In this document: piece by piece, positions 56,876 through 64,000 of the stretch
Numbering within the stretch: the stretch's first letter is position 1
How the letters are laid out: each line of letters begins with the position of its first letter
The notes under the pieces: generated by a model
Told to the model about the DNA's origin: nothing
The model's input: the letters and a program-made list of their open reading frames with translations, nothing else
Database searches by the model: none
Translations under genes and position numbers: made by a program
Source: Gnetum montanum
Taxonomy: Eukaryota; Streptophyta; Gnetopsida; Gnetales; Gnetaceae
DNA length: 64,000 nucleotides
Assembly: GCA_015680685.1 (NCBI GenBank)
Contig: MNCI01004661.1
Location: forward strand, 331,956 to 395,955
Direction of reading: 5' to 3'

Positions 56876-59800
56876 TCAAACCCAGCTTGCATTGGCATTA
56901 GTTGCATCCTTTTCTTTCGATGATGCTTCTACATCTTTTGGACCATATTCAGAAAGCAAATCAAAAAATTCATTAAGCAATCGTTGAACTTTCCTATTGG
57001 CAGCCATGGCTGGAAGCACCACTTCTCTTAAAAGATCATGTTTCTTCATTCCCTGCATGAAGAAGAAATTCATGGTTATGAAAAGCGAACCATCCATGAT
57101 ATTACTATCCAGTAATAGGCCAAGAACTTACAAGAATACAGGGATCCCATGATGATTTAATATCATCTGATGCTGCTAACGCCACCATTCCTGTGGGGGG
57201 ACCAAGAAGACCTTCACAAAGTTCTCTTAGTCGATCCTCATCAGCTTCCCTAAAGGCATGTTTAGCACAACAGATTAACGCATTTGCTTATACAATGAAA
57301 TATAAGAATGCTACAGTCACTGGTAAATGTAGGTGTACATCCAAAAATATATTGCAATTTAGTTGACGTTTAATAACAATAGATTAGTAGCAACAACTTG
57401 AAAAGAAGTATAATAACTCCTGGGATGATGGAAGAACTGATTTGCAGATTTATACAATTAAAAGGCAGGCAATAAAATCAGTACAATACTTCTCACTCCC
57501 CTGTGCCCTCAATAAACTTGCAAACCAAACCGTAAATATAAAAGTTAGGGTAGCATCCATATACATATAAGAGCTAAAGCCTTACAATGCATATAGATCT
57601 GTTTACCTACGGGATTAAAGATTACTTTCATAAAGTTTCAAAGACTAAATGATTTGCATAGTACCTACGAATTTAGTCAAATGTTTACCAATTTTAATGA
57701 ATTATTTTGGAATGATACATCAGTAAAACTATTAAAAGTGCAAATCAGAATATCCTAAAAAGAACATTATTCAAGAATGATATTATATGGATATAGCATC
57801 CTCTTAGGACTTGCACTGCATATATGACAGACAGTAGCAATTACATTAAGCTGTTGTTATGGTTAAGATTTGTAATAAATGAAAATGACTTTCCCTGTAA
57901 ACAATAAATGACATCGACAAAGAAAGATCAGTAGTAGCAATGGTAGGATTGTACACCAAATGATATGTAGGTAAAAAGAAACAACCTGGTAAGGCACCGA
58001 GCATAGGACAAAAGATGTTGTCTATATTCAACTGGGGACTTTAAGGCCAGTGCAGATGCTAGTTGTGTTTCCAGATGAGCACGAGTCTGAGTTGTATCGT
58101 CATTCAGGGCCCTGTGTCATGTCATAAAATAGGAAGGCATGCCAAAGTAGAATAACATTTATATATGTCAGTAGAATATCAGGTATTTAAAAAAATGTTA
58201 TAATCATGTGAATGAATAACACACCAAAATCTACCTCCTCCATGAAATATTTCTCATAGAAAACATTCCTACATCAGCCTGCAAACCTGCGAGTTCACCA
58301 TCCTGACCTGACATGGCGGGCCACGAAGTTGAAAAATTTGATGCTGGGAAAGAATCATCTGCTACTCTTAGCCAGCTCTTCATCGTCATGTGATAAAGAA
58401 AAGCATGACGAGTAGAAAGGATAATAAGTGGAGCCCCAGATTTTGAAAATTTTGCTGATATAACCTTTATAGTCACTTTTAAATCATACAAAACAATACC
58501 AACAATTCATTCAGACATAATTCAAAAAACCAGATTACAAGTACTAAACATCTTTTTGACAGTAACGCCTAATAAATGCTAGAAGAAAATCACACAATCA
58601 AAGTTGGAAACCTAAAATTACCATGGCCATTTGAGGAAGAAAGCCGTGCCTTGCTGATCAAGGAAGCTAAAGTGTCTTTAAAGATAAGGAACCAATTAAA
58701 AAGATCCCAAACATAGATCAAACCTTCCTGAGTCACGATCAATAACTTCCACCCATTATCACAGTCAGTGAGTACAGGAGGAGAACCAACCATGATGGGT
58801 GGTAGTGCACGTCTTCCACACTTTGTATATACCTATATAAGTATGGGTATGCCCAACCAAAACAAACCACTTAAATCATTGAAATCTTGGACTCATGTCT
58901 TTTCACCCCAAAATCCAAAATCGTTAAGTTAAAAATGTTGAACTTAAAATTAAGATACGGTTGAATTCATTAAAAAGGATTGAATTAAAATAAACCCGCA
59001 CCTGTAAGCTGCCATCATCGCAGCCAACAGCCCACAAATTAGAATTTCCTGCCAAAACAGTGGCTTTTCCAGACAACTTATCCTGCCACTGGACGGTGGA
59101 TCCTTTATAGCAAACTAGTTCTGTTTCCTCTGGACCTTTTGCATTTGCAGAATCCACAAAATTAGTAGTAGATAGAGGCTTAGCTTCCAAATATTGAGGA
59201 ACTGTTTCTGATCCACTGCCTCCATCATAGACCCTTATGGATAGCAAACCCTTAGGGTTTTCACACGTCGACACAGTGATTGAATCTGTCTGGGAAATAG
59301 TTCCCTTAGCACCCTGGCACATCTCAAGTGTCAGGTTGTTTGCAAGTCCAGTTCTTGCAGAAACTCCTGCAGTAGCTTCATTTCCTATATTGAAACGTTT
59401 ATTTGGATACTCTGGTGCAGTTAATTTACGCTTTTGTCCACAATCTCCTCCAGATACAGCTTGATCATTGTTTTGTATACCTGCATTTGGTGGAGATGCA
59501 ATTTTAGGATCAGTAGCATGTTCTTGTTGTACAGGAACACCAACTGCTTCCGGAATAATCCTTTTGCGACCATCTGGACGTCTATACTCGGTTTGCTTCA
59601 CTGGACTCTGGAGCTTGGGAGGAGCTGTTTTTCCAGAACTAGTTAATCCATTTGATGTTTTGCCATTTTCTACAGCCTCTATATCAGAGGTCTTCGTTGG
59701 TGCTTGTCCTGTAGAAGCCCCCTCACTTGAATGTACTTTCCCTAAAGGATTGCTCCGGTGAGGATTGGTAAGAGGCTTTTTGCTACTAAATTGTTTTGCT

Positions 59801-61896
59801 GCTGCTGCTTCAAGCAACAATTGTGCGGGACTTTCAGCTAAGCTGGTCTGGCGACCTTTTACATCACCATAACGATTCCTCTTCAAAGCATCCAACTCAG
59901 CATCCGATATCTTATACCCAATTTCTTTAGGTTCAAAAAGAAAAGTAGCAATCGTACCATCTAATGAACAACAAAAGAGAGAATACCCATCTGGGCTCCT
60001 GTTTTAGGCAAAAAATTAATCAGGACATTTCAAGAAATTGCAAGGCAAATCAATGCTCATAAACAAAAATGAAAAATATTATCTATTTAAAATGCAAAAC
60101 ACTTGCAACAATATCAACTGCTATTCACTAACCATGAAAGGTCAACAACACTCTGCTGGAAAAAGTGCTTTCCCACAAAAATAGGTCTGGGACTTGCTGT
60201 AGTCCATACAGTAATGCTGCAATCTTGGCTTCCCATTGCTATTACATTATAAGGAACATGATCTTTATTATCGTTCGAGTCAGTTTTTACTGTACCATTT
60301 GTTCGCCCACTTGTATCTCCTTGGGAAAGGTTTGTTCGTCCACTTGTATCTGGTTGTGACAGGTTTGCTGAAGCAGTCCCATTGAGCTGCTGTTTTCGAA
60401 ACATTGAGTGGTTGAACTTCACTGCCACCACAGGTGCATTATGCCCCAAAAAATCAAAAGTTGCAGACCAATCTCCCCTCTCCAATACAGGTGCAGAATG
60501 GTGAGGCTTTTGAAATCCATGTGTCGTTGTGATAAAATGTCCACAAGGTGACCAGCCTATACGCCTAAAGAACGTTGAACCAACCTGTAATAAAGGAAAT
60601 CAACATAAAGAAGTCAAAATGCTGTCAGAGGAAGGCTCAAAGAGATATCCGACCAAAATGAGAACTTGAAGAAAGACTTGCCGATTTTCCCCAATGGCCT
60701 TCTGTCCTGTGTTCTAAAACCCAATCACTAGTTCGCCAAATGATAACACTTTTGTCATCTGATTGGCTAGCAAGAAAAGAGCCTATTGGGTCCCAGCAAA
60801 CTCCCTTCACAAGACTAGTATGCCCCCTCAGAACAGCAATAGAAGATGCATCACTCATACTCCATATATGAACAGTGTTATCCAAACTGCAGCTGGCTAA
60901 CATTGAATCATCTGGGGACCAACTGAGATCCACCTACTTCAATAACAATGTAAGAATGGTAGTTGAGATTACCTAATTGCACTTAGAGAATCAAAACTTG
61001 AGCTCAAGATTTATAACGTAAAATCAATTAGTGCATTTAAAATTGTCAACTGTAGTTCAAAATACTGTTACAGCTATGATCCAAAAGTCGATTAGTGAAT
61101 CGATAATAATTACATCGTAACGTAAAAAGCATTACCACATCTGCAGTATGACCCCTTAATGTTGTAACGATTTTCCAGTTCTCGATATCCGGAGGCTCAC
61201 CACTTCCAAATTCTGTAGTGCCAGAACCAGGCTTCTTTTCATGGATATGAATAACTTTATCGTCGGACCCTGACGCAATATGCCTCCCATGCTTAGCCCA
61301 TCTAACACAATTCACAGAACCAAAGTGATCACGAATTGTTGCCAGTAAAGTTTGAGTTGGTGTCTCAGGTTCCGTTTGTGTGGAGGATGAAATCATGGAC
61401 CATATCCGAACCTACGGAAACCAATAACAAGAATATATATATAAATATATATATATATGGTTACCAAAAATGCCATAAATACAGTATTTTACCGGTCTTG
61501 AGAGGAATAAAAAATCAGTAACAAAAGCATAAGATTGTTCTCGACGTGTTGTAAAAAGGCATAAAACCAAACTATCAAAACCATTCTATGTGCTGCTTAG
61601 TAAAAAGACCTCACTTAAAACACTCACATAGGGTTAGGGTTTTGACACGCTTTGAAAGTTCTAAATTTAAGCATGAACAGACACGCTATGGCATTACTAA
61701 GTTTAAAGTTTCCAAACAAAACGCAGAATGCAGAAATTGCAGAAGAATAAAAACTAAATTTGAATTAAAAAAAAAGGTAAAATCGGACCTTATGGTCGCC
61801 TCCTGCGGTGGCAAATCGCTGGCCACCGGGCTGAATGTCGATGGAGAAAATCTGCAAGCTTCCATGGCGGACCAAAGAGGGTTTTTCAACAAACAT
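56876..61896 (-). CDS. HIRA: HIRA histone H3.3 chaperone, WD40 protein
   Basis: Ten coding exons on the minus strand: 61896-61789, 61411-61136, 60933-60682, 60584-60133, 59998-59002, 58832-58622, 58475-58235, 58111-57986, 57249-57132 and 57052-56876. Phases fit throughout and give 985 residues, close to the roughly 1000 of plant HIRA. Residues 1 to about 380 are the WD40 propeller: [135 protein letters not shown] (about 502-518) fits the ASF1-binding B region. The C-terminal Hira domain follows ([57 protein letters not shown]). HIRA deposits H3.3 outside replication in the nucleus. All introns are short. The start matches the family N terminus ([10 protein letters not shown]). Confidence 0.93.
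60585..60681 (-). other. GC-AG intron of HIRA
   Basis: The 97-bp third intron begins GCAAGT and ends ACAG. Only this border keeps the frame: ..GHWGKS then [11 protein letters not shown], as in the family. The nearby GT would shift the frame. GC donors with an otherwise strong consensus are the known minor type. Confidence 0.8.
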
Positions 61897-62449
61897 TTTT
61901 TTTTTTTGCTTTCCGCTCAACAAATTACCACTAATACCGGAACTTCACTCTCTGTCTGCTTCGAGCTGAGAAATCTAGAGATTTAAAAGGCCCAAAACAG
62001 TAACCTTAATCCAATATTTGTCTAAACCAATGTTCTGTGTTTCAAATCTGTTGCCAAAACTGTGCGAGGGAAAAGGGACTTACTTCGGAAGATCGTTCAA
62101 AACCGGACGAAGACATGATCGTGTTTAGTGGGAGCAATAGCGGCGGCACAGCGGGACCTAACTAACCTGACCTTTGTTCGGCGATTTTGATCAGCGTGGG
62201 AGCCCTGGCTCTCTTAAAACGGAAGTCCTACTCTTTGTTGCAAATCTTTGCTTGGAATTAAAAATGCTAACGAAAAAGTACCCCATTAATCGTCTAGCAC
62301 AACGTAGTGGGTGTTTCCTAAGGGTTACTTGGGTTTTACATGGTAATAATGATAAGAATAGCATTATTTGGCGAGGCTTAACTTATTAAAAGTATGTGGT
62401 TTTGTGGTAGTGCATACGACTTGCATTACATGTTTGAATTTAAGGGAGA
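61897..62449. promoter_or_regulatory. Upstream region of HIRA
   Basis: The presumed 5' leader and promoter of the minus-strand gene. A T-rich run (61897-61908, A-run on the coding strand) directly precedes the ATG. No TATA box was evident. The 132-codon plus-strand frame at 61588-61986 is antisense to exon 1 and is not called. Confidence 0.35.
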
Positions 62450-62702
62450 GGGGGTATTGGAACCTAAAATAATTGTAATATAGGTATACTTGAAGATATA
62501 TAGTCTAGTTAGAACTTTATAATTTAGCATTGCTGATTCGAGTTAAACTTATAATAATAATGAGATGCTACCCTAGTTGTATGGGTCTTAGTGTAGTAAG
62601 TCTAGGTCACAAGTTTGATTCTAGCAGGTAGCACTAAGTTATAAACTTCTATAAATCTTGGGGTGTACCTATGTTTCGCTTATTTCAGGTTCCAACACCC
62701 TT
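62450..62702. mobile_element. Foldback/MITE-like repeat with tRNA-like core, copy 2
   Basis: The left arm GGGGGTATTGGAACCTAAAATAATTG..GATATATAG.. matches, inverted, the right end (reverse complement GGGTGTTGGAACCTGAAATAAGCG..AAGATTTATAG). The core (62575-62625) reads GTATGGGTCTTAGTGTAGTAAGTCTAGGTCACAAGTTTGATTCTAGC, with a B-box-like GTTTGATTC. It is compact (about 250 bp) and homologous to copy 1 at 23946-24453 in both arms and core. Confidence 0.55.
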
Positions 62703-63250
62703 GAATTAAATCTATAACTTGGAGTTCTTAAATAAAAAATCTTACCACTAGGCTAAGACTCATTGTTATGTTTGAATTTAGAAGCAATGTTGAGATACTA
62801 TTAAAGGATTGTCATTTGGGTAATACTATTAATAAGCATTGAGGTCTCAAGTGATGACCCTCTTAAACTCTACTAGTGTTACTCATAAGGTACCTTAGAA
62901 GACAAAAGAGAAGGGCTAGTGTCAAGTCAATAGTTGGTTTTAAACCCATTTCAAATCTCACAGATGAGCTCTTTATCAATTTTGGCAGATGCTAGGGCAT
63001 TCTTCTAATGTGATGCTTAGCAATCATAGGGTCCAGTAATTGTAGAAAATACGCAAGGGCTTGTTGCAATGTCCTTCAAAAACAACCCGAATATCAATGT
63101 TCAAATGTTGTTGAAAATAGACAAAGGTTTCTACATCAACAACATGTGTGTAAAGAAGCAAGTCTAGTAGTAGAAATTTTAGATGGCACAACTTAGAGTA
63201 TTGATACTTTATTGAAAGAACCTTTGAAATTATTAAGTCCATGATTATTA
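62703..63250. other. Intergenic, possibly LINE-derived
   Basis: Degenerate DNA lying upstream of the LINE tail; it may be its continuation, but no motif could be fixed. The 72-codon minus-strand frame 63024-63242 has no recognisable family. Confidence 0.3.
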
Positions 63251-63505
63251 TGGTACTTTAGATAGTTTAGACATATGGAAATAAAATTATATAATTAACC
63301 TATTAAAAAGGTTTACTACATACTTGTTCAAAGAAAGCCATTGAAAACAAGACCTAAAAAGTTACAGTAAAATATTATTGAAGATAATTTAAAGAAATTG
63401 TAACTAGATAAGGATCTAGCTCTTCATACGAGTAAATAGCAAAAGAAAACCCATACAATTGAAACCATTTTGGGATAAGGTTATGATGATGATGGTGATA
63501 TTTAT
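63251..63505 (+). pseudogene. RTE-type LINE ORF C terminus with microsatellite tail
   Basis: The plus strand translates with stops as FRHMEIK..VQRKPLKTRPKKLQ*NIIEDNLKKL*LDKDLALHTSK*QKKTHTIETILG*G. This matches the usual RTE end RWFGHV.RRP...RGRPKK.W.E.I..DLK.L.L..DLA.DR..WR..I. The sequence then passes into GATGATGATGGTGAT, in line with the short-repeat tails of RTE elements. Dead. Confidence 0.55.
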
Positions 63506-64000
63506 ATACTATTAACTTTTACTAAAAGGTTATGTTGCTAATGAAATATGGCTTAACTAGCTTAGCTATATATTTATAATATACATGGTAAAAGGTGACA
63601 ATATTATATTAAAAAATAGCAAACTCATAGCAACATTACATCAAACTAATAGGCCAATAATAGAATCTTGTCCACCACACCAAGGGAAACAAAAAAAAAT
63701 TAAATGCATTAATTTTAAAAAAAATTATATAACATAAGAGGAAAAATTTGAGAAATATAATTTAGCCTTGCACCTCCTCACCTCCTTTATGATATTATAA
63801 CCTGAAGAAATTGTTTATTATATCCAATAAGGGCTAGCTAGTAGTTGGTCTCATAACTAAAAATAGTTTAGCTTAACATTTGAACTATATACTCAAATTG
63901 TTTTCTGACAAAAAAAAGTGAAGTATTTGAAATTTTATCAATCTTGAGGACAAAGCTATTATGTTATATATTTTTTTTCATTTTTAACAAAAAATGATAT
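63506..64000. other. AT-rich intergenic DNA
   Basis: Nothing recognisable on either strand up to the window edge. Confidence 0.5.

Noticed and set aside
61588-61986. 132-codon plus-strand frame
   Set aside because: It overlaps exon 1 and the 5' leader of HIRA in antisense and has no family resemblance; a shadow frame.

Overview
The window reads as nuclear DNA of a seed plant. It is AT-rich, genes are sparse and intron-split, LTR retrotransposons are nested in one another, and there is a decayed copy of mitochondrial nad4. The layout and the type of cytochrome P450 suggest a gymnosperm such as a conifer or yew relative. That is inference, because nothing in the sequence names the species.

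Left third (1-17530). One family of Ty3/gypsy LTR elements, read on the minus strand, fills this part. Element A (447-17525) carries degenerate gag, protease, reverse transcriptase, RNase H and integrase. Element B (2550-9515) sits inside A, has lost RT, RNase H and integrase, and is flanked by a 195-bp direct repeat instead of the usual 5 bp. An inverted solo LTR (3984-5025, TSD GATGA) sits inside B. Every LTR of the family has TGATGAG/CTCATCA-type ends, a TATA box, and upstream of it a cluster of GATATC palindromes.

17530-28720. Tandemly duplicated LINE fragments, a 386-bp MITE, an intact intronless PORR-domain gene (22483-23634), a foldback element with a tRNA-like core, the nad4 fragment (26860-27325), and a solo LTR (27741-28714, TSD ACTAC).

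28720-44250. Element D (31752-41179, TSD AACAT) is a full-length but decayed member of the same family. It is inserted in an older element E whose reading frame closes again when D is removed. D contains a 3-kb foreign block with a PPR gene fragment and a copia-like LTR. A degenerate L1-type LINE follows.

44250-64000. This is the gene-bearing part: a small secreted LysM protein, a four-exon CYP85-clan P450 (495 aa), a 5'-truncated intronless amino acid permease ORF, and a complete ten-exon HIRA histone chaperone gene (985 aa, with one GC-AG intron). A second foldback copy and an RTE-type LINE tail lie at the right end.

HIRA is a chromatin housekeeping gene, the PORR gene probably serves organelle RNA splicing, and the P450 could belong to terpenoid or sterol-type metabolism. 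There is no sign that these genes form a pathway cluster. Most of the DNA is transposon layers of different ages. All exon borders were placed by eye from reading frame, splice dinucleotides and remembered family sequences.
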